From positions 1 through 11,408 of the forward strand of contig JAZOLG010000023.1 in NCBI GenBank assembly GCA_045652765.1: a stretch of 11,408 nt of DNA, in the 5' to 3' direction. Shown here piece by piece: positions 1 to 7,366 of this stretch. The stretch's first letter is position 1. Every line of letters starts with the position of its first letter. Source of the DNA: UBA1231 sp045652765. GTDB taxonomy: Bacteria; Bacillota_I; Bacilli_A; ML615J-28; CAG-313. Position numbers and translations under genes: made by a program. The notes below the pieces were generated by a model, which had not been told where the DNA came from, did not search any database, and saw nothing but the letters and a program-made list of their open reading frames with translations.

Positions 1-39
1 ATTTCATACAAATCATTTTCCTTTTTATAAAAAAAAGTA

Positions 40-45
40 TATAAT
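40..45 (+). promoter_or_regulatory. Probable -10 element for the GH18 lipoprotein gene
   Basis: A perfect TATAAT lies 29 bases before the start codon, in a very A/T-rich leader. No good -35 box is visible at the expected distance: the best match is T-rich sequence near 16-22. In such A/T-rich DNA a TATAAT can occur by chance, so this is only a moderate call. A strong Shine-Dalgarno (AAAGGAGA, 63-70) follows, ending four bases before ATG. Confidence 0.4.
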
Positions 46-74
46 ATTATATATATATAACAAAAGGAGATACT

Positions 75-2021
75 ATGAAACATTTTTACATACTTTGTAT
101 TCTATTATGTTTATTTATACTAACTAGTTGTAATCCCTCAAAAAGTATTGATTTTACATTTGACACATCAGCATTACCTAAAGAAATTACTAAAGACAAT
201 TTTAATATTTCTGATATTATATTAGTTGTTGTTGATGAAAATGGCCAAACTACAAGAGTAGCTTTAGATCCATCAATGATTAATGATACTGATTTAGCAA
301 AATTACAAACAGGTGGTACTCATCAAATTAGTGTTACTTATCAAAACGTTACAAAGAATTTGGAAATATCAATCACAAGACAACAATATAAAGTTACTTT
401 TTTAAATCGTTTTGGACGTATTCTAGACGAACAATATGTTTATGAAGGTGATAACGCAGTATTACCAAAATATGGTGAAATTACGGGTTATACACTAGTT
501 GGATATTCAAGTGATGATTATTTAAATGTTTCTAAAGATTGTACTATTTATCCAATATATGAAAAAAACATTTATACGGTAAAATTTATTATTAACGGTT
601 CTATTATTGAAGAACGCCAAATTGAAGAAGGTTATCAATTAAATGAATTTCCTGAAATACCTTATTTGGAAGGTTATGTAGGTGTTTGGGATAACGTTGA
701 AGGTATTGAAATTATGAATGATTTAACTATAAATGCAACTTATCGAGAAGGAAATGTATATGGATTATTAGATAAAACTCACAATGCTATTATTGAGACC
801 TATGGTAATAAAGTTATTACTTCTAGTATAGACTTAATTACTACATTAAATGATACTAAAATTACATGGGAAACTAACTCTAAATATTTATCTAATACCG
901 GAAAATTAAATAGACCTTACGAAAAAACAGAGTTATCTATTTCATATAAAATTGAACTAAATGGCAAATCAATTAGTAGTAGTTTACCGGTTATTTTAGA
1001 AGGATACAAAGATTTAACAGAAAATATTGCTTCGGGATACGTATATAGAAATTATTATTCTTTAACCGATCAATTTTTTGAAACAATGGACATCATCTAT
1101 TGTGCATTTATTTTATTTAATGCAGATGGAACTTTAAAAAGTAATGCTTCTGTATTAGGAAGCGTACAAGACTACATAATGCCAAAGGCAAAGGAAAATG
1201 GTGTATATGTTGTATTATCACTAGGTGGTGGTGGTTCAGAGCCAAGAGACGCTTATGTGGCGATGACAAAAAACCCAGAAAGTAGAAAAAGAATGATTGA
1301 TAACATCATTGCGTTAATAAATGAATACGGATTTGATGGTGTAGACATTGACTGGGAAACACCATCTTCTAGCCAAGCTCCATATTTTACAACATTTGTA
1401 AAAGAATTAAATGCAGCTATTAAAAAGAATAATCCACATCATTTAGTTACAGCCGCCATCACTGGTGGCAGATGGCAACCTCCTCAATATGATTTAAAAA
1501 ATTCAGGACAATATCTTGATTATATCAACGTGATGACATACGGCATGAGTAGTTCTTCTGGAAACTATCAAAATGCATTATACACAAGAAATGGATACCA
1601 TAATACATCATTAAAAGTAGGTGGTGGTTTATCATCTTGTTCTATTGAAGAAAGTGTTACAATATTTAATAATTATGGCATTCCTAATAATAAATTAATC
1701 TTTGGACTTGCTTTTTATGGTGTAAGACAATACTATAGTAATGGTCGATGGACTAGTAACGGCAGTATATCTTATACTGATATAAAAAACAAATACTTAA
1801 ACGATTCTAATTATACTTATTACTACGATGAAGCCGCTGGTGTGCCATATTTAATTAGTAACGATCATACATATTTCATTTCTTTTGATGATCCAAGATC
1901 AATTATTGAAAAATGTCAGTTCGTTAAGAATAATAACTGTGCTGGTGTCATGTACTGGGAATACGGTTGTGATACAACTGGTGATTTAATTCAAGCAATT
2001 CATGATGGATTAAAAAAATAA
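75..2021 (+). CDS. Surface lipoprotein, glycoside hydrolase family 18 (chitinase / endo-beta-N-acetylglucosaminidase type) with Big and InlB-type repeats
   Basis: A 648-residue exported enzyme predicted to cut beta-1,4 linkages next to N-acetylglucosamine in chitin-like or N-glycan substrates. Residues 1-19 are a lipoprotein signal peptide with lipobox L16-T-S-C19, so the mature protein should be lipid-anchored outside the membrane. Residues about 25-101 resemble a Big_3 Ig-like domain. Residues 105-163 and 167-224 are two InlB-type beta-grasp repeats, the second divergent. Residues about 228-310 look like an atypical bacterial Ig-like module. The GH18 domain fills about 318-646: the S382-x-G-G strand, the catalytic motif DGVDIDWE (421-428, proton donor E428 with D424 and D426), M487-T-Y-G, and the late W628-E. 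The catalytic acid and aspartates are intact, so it is probably active. One oddity is MTYG where many GH18 enzymes have MxYD. The start is supported by an AAAGGAGA Shine-Dalgarno and by the signal peptide beginning at this Met. The gene is a single unit closed by a terminator. Chitinase versus endoglycosidase cannot be decided from sequence alone. Confidence 0.9.
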   Translation: MKHFYILCILLCLFILTSCNPSKSIDFTFDTSALPKEITKDNFNISDIILVVVDENGQTTRVALDPSMINDTDLAKLQTGGTHQISVTYQNVTKNLEISITRQQYKVTFLNRFGRILDEQYVYEGDNAVLPKYGEITGYTLVGYSSDDYLNVSKDCTIYPIYEKNIYTVKFIINGSIIEERQIEEGYQLNEFPEIPYLEGYVGVWDNVEGIEIMNDLTINATYREGNVYGLLDKTHNAIIETYGNKVITSSIDLITTLNDTKITWETNSKYLSNTGKLNRPYEKTELSISYKIELNGKSISSSLPVILEGYKDLTENIASGYVYRNYYSLTDQFFETMDIIYCAFILFNADGTLKSNASVLGSVQDYIMPKAKENGVYVVLSLGGGGSEPRDAYVAMTKNPESRKRMIDNIIALINEYGFDGVDIDWETPSSSQAPYFTTFVKELNAAIKKNNPHHLVTAAITGGRWQPPQYDLKNSGQYLDYINVMTYGMSSSSGNYQNALYTRNGYHNTSLKVGGGLSSCSIEESVTIFNNYGIPNNKLIFGLAFYGVRQYYSNGRWTSNGSISYTDIKNKYLNDSNYTYYYDEAAGVPYLISNDHTYFISFDDPRSIIEKCQFVKNNNCAGVMYWEYGCDTTGDLIQAIHDGLKK

Positions 2022-2049
2022 AAAGTTTGATATTTATCAAACTTTTTTT
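2021..2049 (+). terminator. Rho-independent terminator after the GH18 gene
   Basis: The arms AAAAGTTTGATA (2021-2032) and TATCAAACTTTT (2035-2046) are perfectly complementary, leaving a tight loop and a run of seven T from 2043. The stem begins on the last base of the stop codon. The A-run on the left arm means it could also work weakly on the other strand. Confidence 0.85.
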
Positions 2050-2114
2050 ATTTAAGTCTTTGTATCATTATTATTAATCTTTGTTCTAAACACTATTATA
2101 ACACTTAATATCAT

Positions 2115-2143
2115 TTGCAATTAAATTAAAATTATCATATAAT
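2115..2143 (+). promoter_or_regulatory. Promoter of the trigger factor gene
   Basis: TTGCAA (2115-2120) and a perfect TATAAT (2138-2143) are separated by exactly 17 bases, a good sigma-A-type promoter. It lies after the preceding terminator, so the trigger factor gene is its own transcription unit with a leader of roughly 20 bases. Confidence 0.75.
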
Positions 2144-2159
2144 ATTACTATAATTATTT

Positions 2160-2164
2160 GGAGG
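2160..2164 (+). promoter_or_regulatory. Ribosome binding site that fixes the trigger factor start
   Basis: GGAGG sits five bases before ATG at 2170. A longer reading from TTG at 2158 would place the start codon on top of this Shine-Dalgarno and leave no site upstream of it, so ATG 2170 is preferred. With that start, the GFRK signature falls at residues 43-46, the position known in the E. coli protein. Confidence 0.85.
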
Positions 2165-2169
2165 ATGCT

Positions 2170-3471
2170 ATGATTGTAAACAAAGAGATTATTGATTATT
2201 GTAAAATTAAACTCAGTTTTAAACTAGAAAAAGAACGTTTTAATAAAGCCTTAGATGAATCTTTCAAACAATATATTCAGAATAATGTAATACCAGGTTT
2301 TAGAAAAGGCGCTGTGCCTTTTAATCATTTTATAAAACATTACGGAATAGAAGTGTTATATGATGATACAATTCAAAAAATGATTCAAGAAGCTTTCGAT
2401 GAATATGACAAAACTAGAGATTTTAATATATATAAAATTAGTGAACCTATTGTCAACAACGAAACCATCGGCAGTGATAAAGAATTAGAATTTTCTATTA
2501 TTATTGATTCAACTCCAGATATCGAATTAAAACAATATAAAGGTTTAGAAGTAGAAGCTGAACTTCCTGTTATTACAAATAAAGAATTTGATGATTACGT
2601 AAACAATATTCTTGATGAAAATCCAATTTGGGAACTTGTGAAAAATACAACTTTAGAACGTGGAGATATTGGAGTATTCTTTCTTGCAGGATTTATTAAT
2701 GCTAACATAATTCCTGAATTAACAATAAATCAATTAGAAATTAATACATTAACCGAATCTGTTCATCCTGAAATTGTAGATCAAATAATCGGTATGTCTT
2801 ATAATCAAATACAAAGAGTAGACATTAAAATGAATGACCAGGAATATACAAAAAAAGGTCAAATACCAGAATATTACGTAAAACTATTAGAGGTATATCA
2901 ACCAACAAGACCTACTCTTGATGACGATTTTATTCAAAATGTTTTACAAATTGAAGGTATTAATAACGTAAACGATTTTTCAAAATTTGTTATTGAAATC
3001 CTTCAAAATAAAAAACAAAAAGAAATCGATAATAAAATTAATGATGACTTAATTGAAAAATTGTTAATTAAAAATCCTTTTATAGTTCCTAAAGCATATA
3101 TTGATGATCAAATTAATACATATACTAATCAAATCAAAATAAAAGCTGATAATAATGGAAAAAGTCTTGATGAATATATTTTGTCATTAGGATATAACTC
3201 ATTAGATGACTTAGTTAAAAGTCAAGAAAATAATTTTTACAAAAAAGCCAAGACTACGATTTTATTTCCTTATATTGCGGCTTATGAAAATTTAGAAGTA
3301 TCTAATGAAGAATGTGACTTAGAATATCAAAAACTTGCTAAGGAAACAAATCATTCAGTTGAAGAAATCAAAAAGTTAATTCATTTCAATCAAATTTATG
3401 ATATGTTAATGGATATTAAAGTTTTTAACGTTATTCGTTCAAATGCTATTATTAAAACAAAAAGATCTTAA
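2170..3471 (+). CDS. tig: Trigger factor (ribosome-associated chaperone) with a degenerate FKBP-like domain
   Basis: A 433-residue protein, close to the usual trigger factor length. In this family the N-terminal domain docks at the ribosomal exit tunnel, a middle FKBP-like domain can isomerise prolyl bonds, and the C-terminal helical arms cradle nascent chains. Residues 1-127 are the ribosome-binding domain with the signature IPGFRKGAVP (41-50); F44, R45 and K46 match the known ribosome contact. Residues about 150-245 occupy the FKBP slot, but the usual VxFxGxxDGxxFxG and MIPGFE-type motifs are not recognisable (here IGVFFLAGFINA, and EIVDQIIGM), so isomerase activity is probably lost. Residues about 246-430 are the charged helical C-terminal domain. 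The start is the ATG with GGAGG in front, not the in-frame TTG four codons earlier. It is flanked by surface-protein genes but has its own promoter and terminator. It could be the only trigger factor or a divergent second copy; the window cannot tell. Confidence 0.9.
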   Translation: MIVNKEIIDYCKIKLSFKLEKERFNKALDESFKQYIQNNVIPGFRKGAVPFNHFIKHYGIEVLYDDTIQKMIQEAFDEYDKTRDFNIYKISEPIVNNETIGSDKELEFSIIIDSTPDIELKQYKGLEVEAELPVITNKEFDDYVNNILDENPIWELVKNTTLERGDIGVFFLAGFINANIIPELTINQLEINTLTESVHPEIVDQIIGMSYNQIQRVDIKMNDQEYTKKGQIPEYYVKLLEVYQPTRPTLDDDFIQNVLQIEGINNVNDFSKFVIEILQNKKQKEIDNKINDDLIEKLLIKNPFIVPKAYIDDQINTYTNQIKIKADNNGKSLDEYILSLGYNSLDDLVKSQENNFYKKAKTTILFPYIAAYENLEVSNEECDLEYQKLAKETNHSVEEIKKLIHFNQIYDMLMDIKVFNVIRSNAIIKTKRS

Positions 3472-3498
3472 TACAATATTGTATTAAGATCTTTTTTT
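3459..3498. terminator. Bidirectional terminator between convergent genes
   Basis: A perfect 16-bp stem pairs 3459-3474 with 3481-3496 around the six-base spacer AATATT. It is followed by seven T on the plus strand (3492-3498) and by a T-rich tract on the minus strand. It contains the trigger factor stop codon and starts two bases from the stop of the minus-strand gene, so one hairpin serves both. Confidence 0.9.
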
Positions 3499-3499
3499 A

Positions 3500-6400
3500 T
3501 TATTCAAGAATTCCTGGAAGAATTGTAGATAATGTAACAGTTTTAGTAGTTGTACCTTCAGTATAAGTAACTGTGTAAGTTACACATTCATTATAATCAG
3601 GTAATTCACTTACTCTACCATTATCTTTTAAATATTGGCTTGTAGATTCAAATGATAATTTATAGTTACTATAATTTTCATATAAATCCATTTGTTGTCT
3701 TGTAAGTTCAACAAATTCCTTCCAAATTTCTAAATCATGTTCTAACATTGGTTGTGGACACCACTTACCTGAGAAGAAATGATGGCCAACTAATCTTTCG
3801 ATTGGTAAATTATATTTTAAAAGAAGTTTTGCACAAAGTTGCGCTGTATATTGCCATGTTAACCAAAGGTCAGAACCTTCTCTTACTGATGTTTCCATAC
3901 CAATTGAGTTATTGTTACCACCTGTTGATGAAATGTAACCATAACTTGTATTATAATAATGTCCGCCTAAATATACTTTGTTACCTTCAATTTTAACAGC
4001 TAATCCCATACCATTTAGTTTAGTACCAGATGTAGTATTCTTAACATTAGTTCTTAAACCTTTAATATAGAAATATCCATCACTACCTAATGTAACATCT
4101 GTTGTATATAGTTCTTCACCAAGTTGGGCAGTTGTTAATCCACTATCAGTCCATGTCATAGTTTTACTAGAACCAGCATGCCATGCACCATAAGCTTCAT
4201 TTTGTGATGCCCAAATACCATCATTACCAACACTATAATGCCATGATGCTTGAGTACCATTTTCGTTACAAGACTTATTATATGATGCTAAGTTTTTACC
4301 ACCATTGAACATTGCTGATTGAGAATAAGGCATATCAGCAGCATAGTGAACTGTAATAAATTGGATTCCTCCAGATGATAAAGTTGATTTGTTATTTGGA
4401 TTTGCCAAATAATAATCATCATGAACAACATAATCTTCAAATAATAATTTAGAAACACTACCTACTATATCAGAATAATAAGCTCCATCTGAACCAATTT
4501 TAATACCAATTAATAAATCTTTTTCTGTATATACTTCAGAATTATTACTTTCAACAATTAATTTTAAGATATCTGATGGATCTTCATCAAATACTGTTAC
4601 ATAGAAAGTAAATGAAATATTTTCGTTATCTACACATGATACAACAATTTCAGCTAATCCTTCTTTAACACCAGTTACAACACCTTCACTATCAACTGTT
4701 GCGATTTCTGGAGTTTTAGATGCCCATACTAATTTTTCTGTTGTTGCACCAACAAGTGTTCCACGTAATTGAATAGTTTTACCAGCAACGACATATGATT
4801 GAGTTACAAATTCACCACGAATATATGGATCAACGTATACTTCAATTTCAAGTTCCATATTTAATGCAGTATTACCATGAACAGTAATTAATACTTTCGC
4901 AACACCTTCGCTAACAGCATTAATTAAACCTGTTTCAGAAACTGTTAATACTTTTGGATTACTTGATTCAAATGTAACTTTCTTGAAAGTAGCATTAGAA
5001 GGACCAATATTCCACTTTAATTGATGAGTAGAAAGTTTTAATAATTTATCAATTTGATTTGTGATTTCAAATGATTCAACAGGAGTTGCTTCACTCCATC
5101 TTGCTGTTAATACTAAATCGCCTTGAGTATTAGCTGCAATTTTTTCTACTTTATTTCCTTCTTGATCATACCATCCAAGGAATGTACGACCATCATTTAT
5201 TACTAATTCTGGAATTGTAAATTCATCACCTAGTTTATATTCAGTAGGTAGTGGAATTTTAATCTTAGTTGCATTAATTAATGCTTGGTTCATTGAATCT
5301 TTCCAAGTAATTGGAGCAGATCCACTTAACCATTGACCAAGTCTTAGAATACCAACATAACTATTCCATGCATTTTGAGCTCCATTTGCAGCAGTAACTT
5401 GTGCATCGAATACTGTAAACCATGCATTCCATTCTTCAAAGTTTTCAGATGCATTACAGAAATAACTTTCATCAATTGTATCTTTTCCACCTTGTTTATA
5501 GAATTTATAATTACCTTGTGATTGATTACCTTTCCATTGATTAATTACTTTAGTTTTGAATGTTTCATAATCATCACTTGGTTTTAACCAGTTATAATAT
5601 GAAGTAAATACATATTCAATTACTTCTTCTAATGAACCTGGAGTTCTAGTTGGAAGGTTACCTTCAGAATAAACATATGTAATTGAGTATAAATCTTCAG
5701 CCCCTTCAATCCAGTTTGCATAAAGAGTTACACTTCCTATTGTCATAGGCGCAATAGCAGTAATTATTTCTTTGCCTTCAGCATCTAGTGACCAACCAGC
5801 AAATGTATAACCGTCTCTTGATGGTTTTGTTAAAGTAACACCTTCACCAAAAGCATATTGTAAAGGAGCATCACTAGAATTTGTACCACCATTTAAAACA
5901 TAATTAATATTGTATACTGGAGCTTTTCCATTTAAATTATACCAAGCAGCATATAATGTGCAACCTTGTTTAACACTTGTTACTTTTTCACCAGTTAGTT
6001 CAGGATTTGTATACCATCCTAAGAACATATGACCTTCTTTAACAGGTGCTACTAATTGAACTGGTGTACCAACTTTTCCTGTTAATACTTCATATACATT
6101 AGTAGATGAAGCACTTCCTTCATAACCTACAGTTGGTGTAGGAATTGTAGCGCGTAATGCATTAAATACTTCATAATTAGCTTTAGTGGATGCAAGTAAT
6201 CCTTGAGTACCATAAAAATATCCATCAAGAACAAATCCCATAGCACCTTTAAAGCTTGCAGATGTTACAGCCATTGAATATCTAGCTGTTGTTAACTGAA
6301 TTGCATGTTTAGTAAGATTTGCGTATTTTTCTTTATAAGGGCTTGTTCCAAGGAATCCACCTATAGCTTCATAACCATCTACGCTATCAAAGAACAATTG

Positions 6401-7267
6401 ACTATATCCATCAGCTGCACTATATCCACCAGTTGATGTAGCATTATACCAAGCAACTGGATCACCATATGGACTACTAAATCCTGCCCAAGTTGTTACA
6501 TGTAATTTAGAGGCAACTTTTTCTGATTTTAATAAATCATTTTCTAATAAATATGCATAGAAATCAGCCATAAAAATTTCTGGTAAGTTAGATACAGCAT
6601 CAATACCTTTTGCGGCATCAGCAATTGTTCCAGCTGTCCATGACCAAGCACCACCATTTAATTCATAAATAATTTCAAAATCTTCACCAATAACTGGTTC
6701 ATCTTTCCAATTAGGATCTTTTTCTCCACAACTACATACACCTTCAATAAATTCATGAACGTGTGGTTCTACATAGTTTGGATCTTTTTCTCCACAGCTA
6801 CATACACCTTCAACAAATTTGTGAACGTGTGGTTCTACATAGTTTGGATCTTTTTCTCCACAGCTACATACACCTTCAACAAATTTGTGAACGTGTGGTT
6901 CTACATAGTTTGGATCTTTTTCTCCACAACTACATACGCCTTCAACAAATTCGTGAACGTGTTCTTGTTCTTCTTCCCATTTTGCTGTTAAAGTAATATC
7001 TTCTAATACAGTGTCTTCTTCAAAGTTCCATAATTCTTCACCATTGTACCATCCAAGGAAAATAAATCCTTCACGTACAGGATCTTCTGGAGCTTCAACT
7101 AATCCGCCTTTTTCAACTTCAACATCTTCAATTTCACATTCGATTCCACAATCAAATGTTACTGTAAATTTATCTTCTTTATCAGTTGGTGTTTGTGTAA
7201 AATTACATCCAGCAACAACGAATAAAAAAGCAAAAGTAATAAAAAATAAAGTTATTTTTTTAAGCAT
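3500..7267 (-). CDS. Large surface lipoprotein: InlB-type repeats, His/Cys repeats, Big_2 domains and a C-terminal Amidase_2 (N-acetylmuramoyl-L-alanine amidase) domain
   Basis: A 1255-residue exported protein. Residues 1-21 are a lipoprotein signal peptide (lipobox V18-A-G-C21). Residues 33-97 are an InlB-type repeat (FLGWY at 70-74). Four 22-residue His/Cys repeats fill 103-190. Residues 197-443 and 527-725 look like InlB-type repeats interrupted by long inserts; 451-519 is an uninterrupted one (FAGWS). Two Big_2 domains follow (about 730-812 and 814-893). The amidase domain lies at about 965-1190. Its predicted zinc ligands are H974 (TVHYA), H1162 (GHHFFSGKWC) and C1170, eight residues on as in T7 lysozyme, with SWHYSV (1008-1013) and GMET (1123-1126) nearby. 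It should cleave the MurNAc-L-Ala bond of peptidoglycan. The tail (about 1203-1253) resembles the Ig-like module of the GH18 protein. ATG 7267 is chosen because AAGGAGGAA precedes it and the signal peptide starts there; a frame beginning at 7306 would lie across the promoter. It could be an autolysin, an enzyme against other bacteria, or an adhesin with amidase activity. Confidence 0.88.
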   Translation of the reverse strand: MLKKITLFFITFAFLFVVAGCNFTQTPTDKEDKFTVTFDCGIECEIEDVEVEKGGLVEAPEDPVREGFIFLGWYNGEELWNFEEDTVLEDITLTAKWEEEQEHVHEFVEGVCSCGEKDPNYVEPHVHKFVEGVCSCGEKDPNYVEPHVHKFVEGVCSCGEKDPNYVEPHVHEFIEGVCSCGEKDPNWKDEPVIGEDFEIIYELNGGAWSWTAGTIADAAKGIDAVSNLPEIFMADFYAYLLENDLLKSEKVASKLHVTTWAGFSSPYGDPVAWYNATSTGGYSAADGYSQLFFDSVDGYEAIGGFLGTSPYKEKYANLTKHAIQLTTARYSMAVTSASFKGAMGFVLDGYFYGTQGLLASTKANYEVFNALRATIPTPTVGYEGSASSTNVYEVLTGKVGTPVQLVAPVKEGHMFLGWYTNPELTGEKVTSVKQGCTLYAAWYNLNGKAPVYNINYVLNGGTNSSDAPLQYAFGEGVTLTKPSRDGYTFAGWSLDAEGKEIITAIAPMTIGSVTLYANWIEGAEDLYSITYVYSEGNLPTRTPGSLEEVIEYVFTSYYNWLKPSDDYETFKTKVINQWKGNQSQGNYKFYKQGGKDTIDESYFCNASENFEEWNAWFTVFDAQVTAANGAQNAWNSYVGILRLGQWLSGSAPITWKDSMNQALINATKIKIPLPTEYKLGDEFTIPELVINDGRTFLGWYDQEGNKVEKIAANTQGDLVLTARWSEATPVESFEITNQIDKLLKLSTHQLKWNIGPSNATFKKVTFESSNPKVLTVSETGLINAVSEGVAKVLITVHGNTALNMELEIEVYVDPYIRGEFVTQSYVVAGKTIQLRGTLVGATTEKLVWASKTPEIATVDSEGVVTGVKEGLAEIVVSCVDNENISFTFYVTVFDEDPSDILKLIVESNNSEVYTEKDLLIGIKIGSDGAYYSDIVGSVSKLLFEDYVVHDDYYLANPNNKSTLSSGGIQFITVHYAADMPYSQSAMFNGGKNLASYNKSCNENGTQASWHYSVGNDGIWASQNEAYGAWHAGSSKTMTWTDSGLTTAQLGEELYTTDVTLGSDGYFYIKGLRTNVKNTTSGTKLNGMGLAVKIEGNKVYLGGHYYNTSYGYISSTGGNNNSIGMETSVREGSDLWLTWQYTAQLCAKLLLKYNLPIERLVGHHFFSGKWCPQPMLEHDLEIWKEFVELTRQQMDLYENYSNYKLSFESTSQYLKDNGRVSELPDYNECVTYTVTYTEGTTTKTVTLSTILPGILE
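6698..6961 (-). repeat. Four tandem 66-bp repeats encoding 22-residue His/Cys units
   Basis: Units are 6896-6961, 6830-6895, 6764-6829 and 6698-6763, in gene order. Each encodes HVHxFxEGVCSCGEKDPN plus a linker. The two middle units are identical base for base, the first differs from them at three positions, and the last diverges at its linker end. Each unit carries HxH and CxC, a plausible metal-binding pair, between the first InlB-type repeat and the rest of the protein. Similar short His/Cys spacers occur in other Bacillota surface proteins; metal binding here is an inference. The identical units suggest recent duplication and possible copy-number variation. Confidence 0.9.
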
Positions 7268-7270
7268 TGT

Positions 7271-7279
7271 TTCCTCCTT
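7271..7279 (-). promoter_or_regulatory. Ribosome binding site for the amidase lipoprotein
   Basis: On the minus strand AAGGAGGAA is followed three bases later by ATG at 7267. It is a near-complete anti-16S match and sets the start thirteen codons inside the longer open frame that begins at 7306. Confidence 0.88.
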
Positions 7280-7296
7280 GCTTTTATCGCATGTAT

Positions 7297-7325
7297 ATTC
7301 TATCATATAGTTCTGTTTTTTGCAA
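7297..7325 (-). promoter_or_regulatory. Extended -10 promoter of the amidase lipoprotein gene
   Basis: Reading the minus strand, TTGCAA (7325-7320) is followed after exactly 17 bases by TAGAAT (7302-7297), with a TGA just before the -10 giving the TGn extension. The -35 hexamer is the same as that of the trigger factor promoter. Transcription would begin near 7290, leaving a leader of about 20 bases. Confidence 0.75.
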
Positions 7326-7334
7326 ACGTTTTCC
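7320..7334. promoter_or_regulatory. Candidate cre operator (CcpA or another LacI-family regulator) overlapping the -35 box
   Basis: The plus strand reads TTGCAAACGTTTTCC, which fits 14 of 15 positions of the Bacillus cre consensus WTGNAANCGNWWNCA; only the last base differs. It covers the whole -35 hexamer of the amidase lipoprotein promoter, so a bound repressor would block RNA polymerase. The central CG is notable in such A/T-rich DNA. Carbon-catabolite control is an inference, since no regulator gene is in the window and other LacI-family proteins bind similar sites. Confidence 0.55.
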
Positions 7335-7366
7335 TAACTTTTATTTGTTAATTATTTGAATAATAA

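Noticed and set aside
2158..2169. TTG start for the trigger factor, four codons upstream of the chosen ATG
   Set aside because: The TTG overlaps the Shine-Dalgarno used by ATG 2170 and has no site of its own. The ATG start also aligns the GFRK motif with the known family position.
3748..3996. Plus-strand open frame of 82 codons inside the amidase domain region
   Set aside because: It is antisense to the conserved zinc amidase motifs, has no ribosome site and shows no recognisable domain.
6698..6961. CRISPR array
   Set aside because: The 66-bp units are directly adjacent with no unique spacers, and they are in frame within a lipoprotein gene.
6755..6996. Plus-strand open frames with repeated hydrophobic 22-residue units opposite the 66-bp repeats
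   Set aside because: They are antisense readings of the His/Cys repeat region. Their periodicity comes from the 66-bp units, they have no ribosome site, and the minus-strand gene explains the DNA fully.
7011..7310. Plus-strand open frame of 99 codons across the 5' end of the amidase lipoprotein gene and its promoter
   Set aside because: It is Ser-rich antisense sequence without a Shine-Dalgarno, and it overlaps a well-supported gene start, ribosome site and promoter.
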